From Coix lacryma-jobi var. lacryma-jobi (taxonomy: Eukaryota; Streptophyta; Magnoliopsida; Poales; Poaceae): 64,000 nucleotides of DNA. The notes beneath the pieces were generated by a model that saw nothing but the letters and a program-made list of their open reading frames with translations, had not been told where the DNA came from and did not search any database. This document shows, piece by piece, positions 44,584-55,656 of the stretch. The position numbers and the translations under genes were made by a program. The DNA is taken from the NCBI GenBank assembly GCA_009763385.1, contig CM019831.1:79209845-79273844 (forward strand). The letters run 5' to 3'. The first letter of the stretch is position 1. Every line of letters starts with the position of its first letter.

Positions 44584-47500
44584 TGTGACACCCTAGTGTC
44601 AAGCACTGTATTAGGAACTACATTTAGCTACTAAAATTCATAAATAATGCATTTCATCATTTTATGTGCATGAAAGTGCTTTTGCCTTTTGTTGTTTATT
44701 TGGATTTTGATTTCTATAAGACTTGGTTGTTTGAATGGATTTCTGTCTTGGCAATTAATTTTATAAAATAGATAATATATAGTATAGCACTTTTTATATT
44801 GACACCTTGATTTAGTTCCATATGGTTTTATAATTAAAAATGTGTGAACAAAATGATTTATGGCTCAAAAAATTGGCTTTATTTATGTGGAGGATGAGAA
44901 AAGGATTTTCACAAAAAGTGTTTTATATGAAAGTTGTAGAGAAAATTATTTTGAGCAACTTTTATTTTTGGGTCAAAGCCTGGTTTTAAGTTTTTGAAAC
45001 TGTTTCGAAATGGTCAAAGTTTGGGAAAGAATTGGAAAAAGAAAAAGGAAAACGGTTTTCATCCCGCGCTTCACTTCCGGCCCATTTGGCCTTTCGGCCC
45101 GCTCGCGCCGCGCCCGCGCCGCTCCTGTTCCGCGCGCACGCGCCCCGACCGCGCGGCCACGCCGTACGCCGGCCGGAGCGCCGCGTGGCCGCCTTTCTCT
45201 GCGCCAAATCCCTCTCGCCCACTCCTTGCCCGATCTTCCTCCACCTGATCACGCCAAGATCCCGCACGGCCTCTCACCGCTCGCCCCGCTCAGCGGTCCC
45301 ACGCCACCGCCTGCCACCGCCGTGGCCCTCGCCACGACCGTCAGCCGGCTGACACGCGAACAAAACCGAGCACCGCTTGTGCTCCTCTCCTCTCCCTCAC
45401 TCACTTGTTCGCACTCGCTTTCGCCTCCCTCTCTTCTTCCGCACGCCAGAGCAAGCCCACACTCACGCCACCGCACGCCGCCACCAAAACGCCACCGGCG
45501 TTCCAGGCTCGACCACGCCACCGCCGGCCGATTGCCGCCGGCAAACGCTCCACCTTCGTCCCGCACACCCGGTGCGCACGCCTGCATCACCAACCGAGCC
45601 CCATGGACGCCATAACACATCGTGCCCCTCTTCGGCCATCATCGACACCAAGGAGAGCATGCCACCGTCCCACGTCAACCAAGCCACGCCGAGCCTCCTT
45701 CTTCCTCGACAAGCCTCACCAAGCAAAGGCAAGGTGAGAAAATCCCTCGTCCCCAACGCTACCGCTCCGTAGCTTCCTCCCCGCCACGGCCGAGCGCCAT
45801 GGCCGCCGCCGTGGCCTGTGCACGTGGTCAAGCCTCTCCGAGGCTTCACTGGCCAAACCAACTCACCGATTAGTCTTCCAAGGGTTCACTGATGCTCCCC
45901 CTTCTTTCAATTCCACCGGCGACCGTCGGAGACGGCCTAGCCAACCACCACCGCCGTGGTCACCCGCCATTGCTCGCCGCCGGCAAGCTACGGCTGCCCT
46001 CTGGCCCAACCATCACCCTCAACTGAACCACCTAGTCAAGGGGAACACGCCTAGCCCAACCCCACCGCCGGCGACCTCGCCGTCAGCGAGGAAACAGCGG
46101 TCAAACGCTCGCCCCTGCTCTGCCCTCACTGTCAGGTGGGTTCGTTGACCACACGGGCCTCATGCGTCAGCCGCACCCGGTCCATGGGTCGAGTCCATGC
46201 AAGTCTGGCCGGGAGTATTTCAAATGTTTTTCTTTTTTGTTTATTTCCAGGGAAAGTTTGTTTATTTTGTGTAGCACGTTTTAATAAATCAATTGAGGTG
46301 TTTTTAGTTTTGATAGCTTGCTCATGAGTAGATCTATCATGGAAAAATATGAAACTATTTTTGGTGGAAGTTTATTATACTGTTTTTATTTAATTCAGAT
46401 TATGTGCTTTTGTTTAGATAAATGGGTTTATGTGTTTTCTGGTTGAATTAATTCATGGCAAAATTTGTGTAGGTTTCTTGTCAAGTTATGTATCTATGAA
46501 AAATTTATGAGGCATTGCTTCTGTAGAAAAAGAATATGTTTAGGTTTAAATTCCTTTTTATCTGTTTTTTAAAATAATGGTTAAAATGATTTATATGTGA
46601 AAGTAAAATATGGTAAAATTTATGTAGTCTCTGTATGTTATGGTTAAACTGAGAAAAATGCTAAGCATAGGTTGTTGTATAGAAAAATAAGGAGTTGCTG
46701 TACAAGTGTGCTTTTCTGTGTGTTTCTTAGAAAATTCATGTAGAAAAGAATGTAATGTTTCTGTTCATGGAAATTTCTTGATAAATATGAAATGTGGAAT
46801 AGAATCTGGAAAAAATATAAAAATAAATATGTCACCCTTTTCCAATAGAGTTGCAGTTCAAAGGGTTTATTTTGAAATAAACTTGTTTATTTTGTGTAGA
46901 TTCATATGTTCATGCTCTAGCAGTAAATTTCCTGCAGTAGAGTGCTTATAATTAGATGAGGCTAGGAAAAATATGAAATCTGTTGTTTGACACTTTTCAT
47001 AAGAAAAGTTAGTACAAAACATTTTTTTGGTAGTTTTCTTCACCTTTTTGTATCAGCTGTTCAGTAATTTATATCATGGTGAAATTTGTGCAGTGAGGTC
47101 CAGTAAGTATGAGTTACCTTCTGGAATGTTTGTGGATTTTTCTGAGTTCAGAAAATTGCACTTGCTGTTCAAACCTAGACTCCTTTTGAATTAATAAATA
47201 GGAAATAGTTAAAATAATAGTTTTGTTTAATGTGGTAAATAAGTGTTTTCCTCAATGCCAAAAGTGGTTCAATAAGTTGGTTTTGTTGGTTTGCAAGAAA
47301 TGTTTACATTTTACACCACCCTATTTCGCACTGCACATTATTTATTATCCACCGCATTGCAATAGGATCGACAGTCCCGGAGCCCGACCAGGAGTCGGAA
47401 GCAAACGTCGAGCAGGATATTCCGGAGCTGCCTAGAACCGAGGAGGCCGACCCCGCACCGGAGACTAACTTGCCCGAGTGCCCCTCTCACGAGGGCTCGG

Positions 47501-49010
47501 TCTTCTCTCAAGGCAAGCCCCGGAGTATTCTAAGTCTCCCAGTATTTACAATTAATCTATTTGAGTATTTTATATTGTGATGCATTAGGTATAGGAGTTG
47601 AATGGATCCCAATTGTTGCATTACCATTCCTTGATTATTGTTTACACCTGCCTTGTTATCCTGTACTTATTCATAAGTAGAACTGCTTAGCCTACTTAAT
47701 AAAAGTAGTAGTTAAGGATGTTTCCATATTACCCTAATGGGTAGTTACCGGATCACGGTTGGCTATATTTGCTATCGTGGAAAAGAACCTGAGTAGTAAT
47801 GAAATACGGTCAACTAGAAGGCAAGGCACAAGTTTGGAAACTTGGGGCAGTCCGTCCGTTGGATCGTGTAGGTTTGTATCGATGTTGGCCCTCGTTCATT
47901 TTTGAACGCGCCCTTTTCCTTAGGGATATGTCGGTGCTGTAATCATCGACCCCAAAGCCGGTTAGACGTTGTTCGGGCCGGTCTCAACCCGTGTCGCACC
48001 CTCTAGTATGGAAACACGATCTGCCTCAGAATGGCCATCGTATAGTTCTAATTGGGTGGTTCGTGCTTGAACCGCGACGATTACCACCACGAACAAGCAT
48101 TGAGCGGTTACCCAATGCATGGACCCGACGGGGAAAGTGTGGGCTGGTATTAAAGGTCTTTCACCAGCTGGTTTGGAATTCGATTCGAGTTGCCGTCTCC
48201 CCCGGTTAGTGGGAAACTATGTCGAACTTCACCACGATACAACTCCATGTGATGTTTAAGGTTCAACTAAAATGTGATTTAAGTCAACTGAATATGGTAA
48301 TATTATTGATTGATTAGACTCAAGTGTATGTAATAGTTCAGGTGCAAAACCTAAGTTAAGAGGTAGTTCAAAAATTTGACTGCTCATTGGCATCATTAAA
48401 TATACCTTCTCTTAATTTGAGCTTTTTGCATCTAAAAGATCCCCGCTCCACCAAAAAGCCTGGCATACCCTTGGTGTCTTTATTTTCAGTTGGACGGGTA
48501 AGTCTAGCTGAGTACATTCCCGTACTCAGGGTTTATCCCATTTGTTGCAGATGGCCAGGTGTACTACGGCTATTGTAAGAACTGTCTCTACCCCGTGGAG
48601 GGTGATGAGGAGTAGGCCCAGGGCAGGGTCATCCAGAAGCTTCTCCTTTTCTTTTGCTGGACTGAGACTTCTAGTGGCACACTATTTGAAAAAGGAGGAG
48701 TGAGTTATTAAACAATGTCTATTTGGACCACATGTGTAGTGGTCGTGTTTCAAACTTATTTTAGCTTCCGCAATTTGAAACTCAGTATTGTAATCACTCT
48801 TTTATGATTTTGCACTCTAATGTTTAAATTCGTTTCGATATCCTTACAAATGTGGTACTTGAACAATGCGATCCTGTATGTTGTATGATGTTTGAAATTC
48901 TTCAAGATTTCTGGACTACTGGGGTTATATGGATTCAAGTATGAGTCGATGTCAGACGAATTTGGCTAAGACGGTACTTGAGTTCTTATAATCAGGACGG
49001 TTCCACGACA
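44584..49010 (+). repeat. 5' LTR of element D
   Basis: Starts TGTGACACCC and ends TTCCACGACA, 4.4 kb, followed by two bases and the PBS. 45050-46150 is very GC-rich and yields long proline/arginine-rich open frames without family matches; 46230-47330 is AT-rich. I see no gene in it. Confidence 0.85.
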
Positions 49011-49012
49011 GC

Positions 49013-49024
49013 TGGTATCAGAGC
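49013..49024 (+). other. Primer-binding site of element D (initiator tRNA-Met)
   Basis: tggtatcagagc, complementary to the 3' end of plant initiator tRNA-Met, two bases after the LTR. Confidence 0.9.
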
Positions 49025-49745
49025 ATGGTTCAAGTTATTGCATTCGAAAGGGGCTATTTTCGAACTAAAATGGGTATTTCAAAACTATTTTCAAAACTAT
49101 TTTAAATTATTAAGTGTGCCCAGTCTTGTCCTTAAGCCCTACATTAGGATTCAGGTGGCTTAACTGCTAAGAGGGTTCAGGGTTTTGCTTCATGCTGGAT
49201 CTTTATTTGCTGGTCCATTCTCGAGGGAAAAGAGAATGTGTCGATCGTGAAAACATGCATAAAATGATTTTGTGAGATATGAGAGCATGACCGTCCAACC
49301 GTCGGTCTAGGTGAGAGTTGTTATACCAAGTATGTGTGAGCTCCACGCAAACATGTACGAGGGTATCAATTGTTTGGGTATGTTTTCTGGATTGGTGCAC
49401 GGTGTTTAGTGTTGGCTTCTATGTATTTTGTGCATATGGGCCAATACTCCGTTATTTTACCATTGGGATTTTGCTTTGGGTTGAAATGAATCTTCTACAG
49501 GTACACTAACTACATGATAGAGTAGAATGAGTAGATAACGCATGAGAGATCGTTCTTGCCACCGACTAGAACGTTAGGACTTACGAGTCATTGTTAGTGA
49601 GTGAGAACGTAAGTACGATCATGCATCATGTTTACATTCTTGCATTTGCATTACCTCCCCTTAATTAAAAGTTGTCTCTTTTCTTATAAAAATTTGCCAA
49701 CTTAATATGCGTGTCACGAGAGTTTGAAACCCTTTGTTTCTACAG
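49025..49745 (+). other. Element D leader with a probable intron
   Basis: No coding frame. A strong donor, AAC/GTAAGT, lies at 49609 and an acceptor, tttgtttctacag, ends at 49745 directly before the ATG of the H3-like gene, giving a 137-base intron. A second acceptor (gacatgcag) ends at 51102 directly before the gag ATG. Confidence 0.55.
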
Positions 49746-50779
49746 ATGGCCCGGACTAAGTTGACTGCTCGCAAGGCCACCGGAGGCAGAGGAGTTTCAC
49801 GTCACCGCTTGGCTATGAAGTTGACCAAGAACACGTTCTTGTCTTATTTCGGGCTGCCGACCATCCTTTGGAGGATTCTGCAGGCAGTGGGATACGAGGA
49901 AGGACAGGAGCCCAGGTACTCTTGGCAGAAGGAGATCTATGGGCAGGACTCGTTGGTAATGGTCCAGATCAAGGTCAAAGCCTTGCCTGCCAAGCCCCAC
50001 TGGTCAGGATGGACAAAGATCACTAGAGGCAGTTGTGCCAAAGATGGAGCCAACAGGGCAGCTTATCTAGTGCTGAAGGACATCATTGCCCGTTTTCCCG
50101 CCGACTTTGCTAGTGCTATGGCAGGAGTGTTCCCTCGTGGATCACTTTTTCCATTGCGCTGGAGGCAGACCTTGGAGTCGGTTCTGACAGGAGGTGCGGA
50201 GGAGAGATTTTACTGCAAGACGTCCGCGATGAGAGCCACCGGAGCTTTGATGGGTGTATGTGAGAGTTTGGAGCGCAGCCTGGAGAGTGTGTCCTTTAGC
50301 CTCACCACCACCTACCAGAGCAAGAGAAAGCTGCAGGAGGAGTTTGACGCCGAGGTAGCCCACCTACAGGAGAAGATCCATCAGGTCACTCTCGAGCGTG
50401 ACGATGCACGTGCCACCGCAGGTGCGGAGACCACCGCCAGGACCGTCGCCGAGCAGATGTACCTGACGACAGCTTTTCAGCGAGACGAAGCCCACACAGC
50501 GCTTGACCAGCTCAGAGAGGGTGTCCATCACCTGATACAGCAGGTGCACGACCAGCAGGCCTACATCGACCAGCTCCATGAGGCAGTTCACCAGATGCAT
50601 CACGCAGCACAGGAGGCCGCCGCCCCAGCAGCTGACGAGGCCCCTGTAGATGAGGCCCAGGGCCCCAGGACGGGGTAGTGCTTGGTCCAGAGCCTTCTTT
50701 AGACGACGAGGACCACGCCGACGAGCCGATGATGGACGCCGAAGAGGAGGATGCCGCATCCGCCATCGGAGACGCTTGA
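49746..50779 (+). pseudogene. H3-tail-like accessory protein gene of element D
   Basis: The ATG at 49746 directly follows an acceptor-like tctacag. Residues after Met are ARTKLTARKATGG, equal to histone H3 at 11 of 13 positions (L for Q5, A for S10), with R2, T3, K4, R8, K9 and T11 kept; then S-R-H-R-L-A recalls R-K-Q-L-A. Residues 25-150 are a conserved domain shared with C (FLSYFGLPTILWRIL, EPRYSWQKE, HWSGWTKI, DIIARFPADFASAMAGVFPR). Residues 180-290 form a coiled coil (KRKLQEEFDAEVAHLQEK). The frame ends at TAG 50676-50678, but the neighbouring frame gives an acidic end (MMDAEEEDAASAIGDA, TGA 50777-50779) matching C, so a frameshift near 50660 is likely. I know no function. It lies between the 5' LTR and gag. 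Confidence 0.8.
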
Positions 50780-51102
50780 ACGCTAGCTTTGTAGGAGTCG
50801 TTTTTCTTTTGTTTAGCTTGAGCACGCTCGCTGATGATGGAATCCGAACATGTGTTGGTTTTATGATTAAGTTGTATGATGGCATGTATGGCTTTTGAAC
50901 AAAGTCTAGACTTCGATCTGACACCTTTTTATGGAAATCCGTCATTTGCATATCTTATTTTTAAGAAATTATTCTGTGATGTTGTATGGAAATGAGTAAT
51001 TATACTTGGTTGTGTGATAAATTTTCGAATTATGTGTAGCACAGTATTTATTCATGATCAATGTGACATCACCTAATTGTTGCTCATTGATGGGACATGC
51101 AG
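50780..51102 (+). other. Spacer between H3-like gene and gag (element D)
   Basis: AT-rich, no frame. It ends with the acceptor-like gggacatgcag before the gag ATG. Confidence 0.55.
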
Positions 51103-52152
51103 ATGCCGGCACACACTCGCAGCCAGCGCAGCCAGCGTGGACAGGGGTCAGGACAGGAGGAGAACCTGCCACCACCCCCACCAATGACGCCAGAAGCGTT
51201 TTTCGGTCAGTTTTGGGGTAGCCAAAGAAATATGGAGGATATGTAGAGGCATATGGAGGCCACCCTCCATAACATCGCCAATAACACCACGTAGCAGCAC
51301 CAACAGCACCAAGGACCAGAGCCCAACCAGTACAGCTCATATCGTGACTTCTTGGACACTTGTCCCCCTGTGTTCAAGAAAGTCACCGAACCGCTTGAAG
51401 CAGATGAATGGCTCAACTCCATCACTCAGAAGTTCCATCTGCTCCGTTTGACTGAAGAGCTTAAGGTGGAATATGTCGCGCACATGTTGGAAGGACCCGC
51501 AGGATTTTGGTGGTCCCAGTACCGTGCATCCCTGCCAGCTAATGCACCGATCACTTGGGATCAGTTCTCTACTGCTATGCGCAACCACTACATTCCCAAT
51601 GGTTTGATGGAAATGAAGGTCATAGAGTTCATGAGGCTATCCCAGGGAACTAGGTCCATGTCAGAGTATCTCCATAGCTTCAACAACCTGTCTCGCTATG
51701 CCCCAGATTTTGTCAACACGGAATCCAAGAAGATTGCCAGCTTCAAACGTGGCATGAGTGCCACCAAGCTCTCCAAGATGGGAAACAGTCACCGCACCAC
51801 CTTCAGTGACTTTGTCAGTGACTGCCTGAACCAAGAAGCTAATGATAGTAGGCTGGCGACAGAAAACCGTCGTCGTGCAAACAGAGGAGGTTCGTCTCAA
51901 CAGAAGACCCCTTTCGGAGCACGCACCGCGTATCGTCCACCAGTTGCAAGAGCTAAGTTCCGTCCCCCGCAGAGGAAGATAACTACAAACCGTCCTCGTC
52001 CGAGTTTCTAGAAACCCTACACTGCTCCCCTGATGCAGAACAAGGCAAAGGCAGGAAGTTCAGGAGATCCCAAGACCCCATATGTGATTGGACCATGCTA
52101 CAACTGCGGTCAGACCGGACACCTATCACGTCAGTGCCCTCGGCCAAAGAAG
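51103..52152 (+). pseudogene. Gag of element D
   Basis: The frame starts at ATG 51103 (MPAHTRSQRSQRGQGSG) and has TAG stops at 51244, 51292 and 52009; the next, at 52153, follows the zinc knuckle. Capsid motifs match element C: PLEADEWLNSITQKFHLL, VEYVAHMLEGPAGFWW, ITWDQFSTAMRNHYIP, MSEYLHSFNNLSRYA. A CCHC knuckle CYNCGQTGHLSRQC lies at about 52098-52139. At 51244 the sister element C has CAG, so this stop is a CAG to TAG change. Confidence 0.88.
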
Positions 52153-52887
52153 TAGTACACCCAGCCTCAACCTCGCGCAGGTCATGTGCATTACACCACT
52201 GTTGAGGAAGTGCCAGAAGGAGAGCCTGTCACCGCTGGTACGTTTCTTGTTAATCAATACCCTGCAGTTGTGTTGTTTGATTCTGGAGCATCGCATTCTT
52301 TCATAAGTGAGAATTTTGCTATAAGGAGTAATCTCGGGTTAATAGAGTTGGATCGGGGATATTAGATAAGTTCAGCAGGAGCTGTTCTCTTCGCCCGTAA
52401 AATGGCTAAGGGAGTGGAAATGACTTTTGGGGATAAACGGACCATAGTGGATCCCATAGTAATCACTGGTCTAGGTTTGGATGTATTCTTGGGTATGGGT
52501 TGGATGAAACTCTGGAAGGTCAATCTTGACGTCACAGAGCGAGTAGTTTCCATGGTTAGTCCCCGGAATGGGTCCTCTTTCCGGTTCAAGTTACCCCGAA
52601 ACCCCCATGAAATAGGAGTGTTGTTCAATATCACGGCAAGGCAGATAGCTAAGATCCCGATAGTGTGTGAGTTTCCAGATGTCTTCCCTGATGAGTTGCC
52701 AGGACTACCACCGGATAGGGATGTGGAATTTGCTATAGAGTTAATTCCTGGAACGGCACCTATTTCTCGGAGGCCGTATAGGATGCCGACTAACGAGTTC
52801 GCAGAACTTAAAACTCAGTTGCAAGAGCTTTTGGATAAAGGTTTGATACGTCCTAGTTCATCACCTTAGGGATGTCCCACCATCTTC
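52153..52887 (+). pseudogene. Protease and RT start of element D
   Basis: The gag frame continues. Retropepsin motif VVLFDSGASHSFIS at about 52270, a TAG near 52363, then LGLDVFLGMGWM, where element C has a stop in place of the W. The RT N-terminus follows (FPDELPGLPPDRDVEFAIEL, KGLIRPSSSP) up to a TAG at 52867-52869, at a position where C has TGG. Confidence 0.85.
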
Positions 52888-54079
52888 GTGAAAAAGAAGG
52901 ACAAAACTTTGAGAATGTGTGTGGATTATAGACCTCTGAACGCAGTAACTATAAAGAACAAATATCCCTTACCCAGAATTGACGTCTTGTTTGATCAGTT
53001 ATCAAAAGCAAAAGTGTTCTCCAAGATTGGCTTGAGGTTAGGTTACCATCAAATCAAGATTAGAAGGGAGGATATACCAAAAACCGCTTTCTCCACCAGA
53101 TATGGACTCGATGAGTATCTAGTTATGTCTTTTGGACTGACGAATGCACCGACACATTTCATGTATCTGATGAATTCGGTTTTTATGCCTGAATTGGATA
53201 AGTTTGTTGTGGTGTTTATTGATGACATCTTGGTATACTCTGAAAATGAGAAGGATCATGCTGAGCACTTACGAGTCGTCTTAACTCGACTTCGAGAGCA
53301 CAAGTTGTATGCCAAGTTTAGCAAGTGTGAGTTTTGGTTAAAGAAAGTACCCTTTCTCGGACACGTCCTTTCAGAGGAAGGAATTTTTGTGGATCCCACG
53401 AAAGTACACGAAGTTATGGATTAGCAAGCAACCACTAACGTACATGAGGTACGCAGCTTTCTAGGATTGGCCGGGTACTACCATCGGCTCATTCTGGATT
53501 TCTCAAGGATCGCAAAACCTATGACTCGTCTAACTCAAAAGAACAAGAAGTTTGAATGGACTCCAGAGTGTGAAGCAGCGTTTCGCACTCTGCAAACTTT
53601 GTTAACTTATGCGCCTGTTTTGGCTCAACCGAATTTGGAGGAACCTTTTGATGTGTTTTGTGACACGTCCAAGATTGGACTTGGATGTGTGCTTATGCAG
53701 AATGGAAGAGTTTAGCATATGCTTCACGCCAGTTGCGACCACATGAAGAGAATTACCCGACTCATGATTTGGAATTGGCAGCTGTAGTTCATGCACTCAA
53801 GATATGGGGGCATTATTTTATGGGCAACCTATGTCACGTGTATACAGACCACAAAAGTTTGAAATACATCTTCACTCAGCTAGAGTTGAATATGAGGCAG
53901 AGAAGATGGATAAAGTTGATTAAGGATTATAACCTAGAAGTGCATTACCACCCTGGAAAAGCGAACATTGTAGCAGATGCCTTGAGTCGCAAGACTCACT
54001 GCAACTCCCTACAACCATTGTTGGAAGATGGATTCAACCTTATGCACCCTGTTATGCTGAACAATATCACCATACAGTG
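52888..54079 (+). pseudogene. RT and RNase H of element D
   Basis: RT motifs: MCVDYRPLNAVTIKNKYPL, FSKIGLRLGYHQIKI, MSFGLTNAPTHFMYL, and catalytic VFIDDILVYSEN at about 53215. A TAG at 53422-53424 replaces TGG of element C. RNase H: VFCDTSKIGLGCVLM, then a frameshift at about 53710, YASRQLRPHEENYPTHDLELAAV, YTDHKSLKYIFTQ, VADALSRK. The reading ends where the LTR of element E starts (54078-54080). Integrase is not in the window. Confidence 0.9.
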
Positions 54080-54520
54080 TGTGAGCATCTAGGCCCCCAG
54101 TGGGTTTCGCTGATTGGATGACAATGGTAAATTACTATGACTAACATGTATTTTGCAGAAACAGTTTGAGTTAGGTCATGGTGATGATGATCGTGAGGAC
54201 ACTATGGTATTCATGTCCCCTTATTGATGGAATTCGTTCGGTTTTCAAAGGATGGACGACGAAGACGGTGATAGGCTAGTTCTAAGTGTCATTTGGTGTT
54301 GAAGGACACTTAGAGTAGCATAGGTCTTTGTTTTACCTTTGGCCGTACTATAAAGAGGGGTTTGAATGGGTAGCTTGACCTAGGCGAGACTTTTGAGTTA
54401 GGTGTGGTGCACACTTGTTAACCAAAGCCCTAGGAAGCTTAGAAAGGTCCCTAAGATCATAAGGAAGAAAGTTCGTGAAGGGAGCGTCGCAAACCAAAGT
54501 CGTTTTGGACTCCAAACTGC

Positions 54521-54829
54521 GACCGGACGCTCAAACCCTAGTGACCGGACGCTGGGCCATGCGTCCGATCAGTAGGTTTGGCTGAGGGGTCAGTCTGGTT
54601 GCGACCGGACTCACCCTCAGCATTTGATCGGACGCATCAGGGGGTGAGTCCAGTCGCATCCAGAGAGATTCCAGAGAGGGTTTTTGCAGACCGGACGCGT
54701 CCGGTCAGCAGTGATCGGACGCATGGGAGCGTCCGATCAGCACTTCATACAGTTGTCAGGCCTAACATCACGTAGCCGTTAGGCACTGACCGGACGCGTC
54801 CGGTCACCCCGACAGGTGCGTCCGGTCAG
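54521..54829. repeat. GACCGGACGC/GCGTCCGGTC palindrome array in LTR
   Basis: About a dozen copies of GACCGGACGC or its complement, several paired as GACCGGACGCGTCCGGTC, within 310 bases that end about 50 bases before the TATA box. Variants include GATCGGACGC and GCGTCCGATC. Confidence 0.85.
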
Positions 54830-54878
54830 TGCATAACTGGCTGGACTTACCCCTTCATGCATGTTTCGAGTTGGGGGG

Positions 54879-54887
54879 TATAAATAT
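54879..54887 (+). promoter_or_regulatory. TATA box of element E
   Basis: ggggggtataaatatgcc in the middle of the 5' LTR, the expected U3/R position. Confidence 0.7.
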
Positions 54888-55605
54888 GCCTCCCCCTCAT
54901 TCATGCTGTTACTCTTGCTCATTTGAAAGGTTGTCAAACACATTGTGAGTGCAAGTGAGTGCAAGAGGCCTAGTGAGGTTGAGAGATTTGATAATTGAGT
55001 GATCAAACACCTCATTAGTGAATGGAGAGTAGCAAGTGTGCATCCACCCATCTCATTAGCCTTGCGTTGGTCAAGTGAGAGTTCTTGCTTGTTACTCTTG
55101 GTGATCGGCATCACCTAGACGGCTTGGTGGCGATCGGAGAGCTTGGTGATCATCCGGAGGCATTGTGGATGACCCAAGCCAAGTTGTGACCGGTAGCGAG
55201 CGATTCACCGGGCCGGAGTGGCGAAGAATCAGCTCGTAGTGAGCACTTGATCCTTGCGCGGATCAAGGGGGAGCGATACCCTTGCGCGGGTGCTCCAACG
55301 AGGACTAGGGGGTGTGCCGACACCTCGATACCTCGGCAAAAAGGTCATCGTGTCATCTGTACTCTCTTTACTACGCATTTACCTTTGAGCAATTCAATTC
55401 CGCATTTACTTGTTGTTCTTTCATAAGTTGAATTGCCCTGCTAGAGTAGAAATGGTTTAGCGATAGTCTTTTGTGCGATTGATTCTTGTCAAACACACTT
55501 CTAGGCACTAGGGGGTTAATTGGGGCTTGATAGGTCTTAATTCTTGCAAGAAGTTTTAGAAAAGCCCAATTCACCCACCATCTTGGGCTTCTTGATCCTT
55601 TCAAT

Positions 55606-55617
55606 TGGTATCAGAGC
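55606..55617 (+). other. Primer-binding site of element E (initiator tRNA-Met)
   Basis: tggtatcagagc two bases after the LTR end. Confidence 0.9.
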
Positions 55618-55656
55618 CTCGTGCTCTCGATTTAGGCTTAACCGCCTAGAGTTAAG

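Larger units (their letters stand above)
44584..54079 (+). mobile_element. Tekay/Del-type Ty3/gypsy element D, truncated by E
   Basis: A plus-strand sister of C. 5' LTR 44584-49010, PBS 49013-49024, H3-like accessory gene 49746-50779, gag-protease-RT-RNase H 51103-54079. The rest, including integrase, presumably lies beyond element E and the window. The preceding five bases are tcgtt; the right duplication is not visible. The whole gag-pol up to about 53710 is one frame, broken by seven TAG codons. Confidence 0.9.
54080..55603 (+). repeat. 5' LTR of element E
   Basis: It starts at TGTGAGCATCTAGG (54080; a start at 54078 is also possible) and ends TTGATCCTTTCA, followed by two bases and the PBS. 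It has a TATA box (tataaatat, 54879-54887) and a palindrome array just upstream of it. No gene. Confidence 0.8.

Noticed and set aside
45010..45615. 201-residue proline/arginine-rich open frame
   Set aside because: It lies in the GC-rich part of the D LTR, overlaps long open frames in other phases and on the other strand, and has no motif. GC-rich DNA has few stops.
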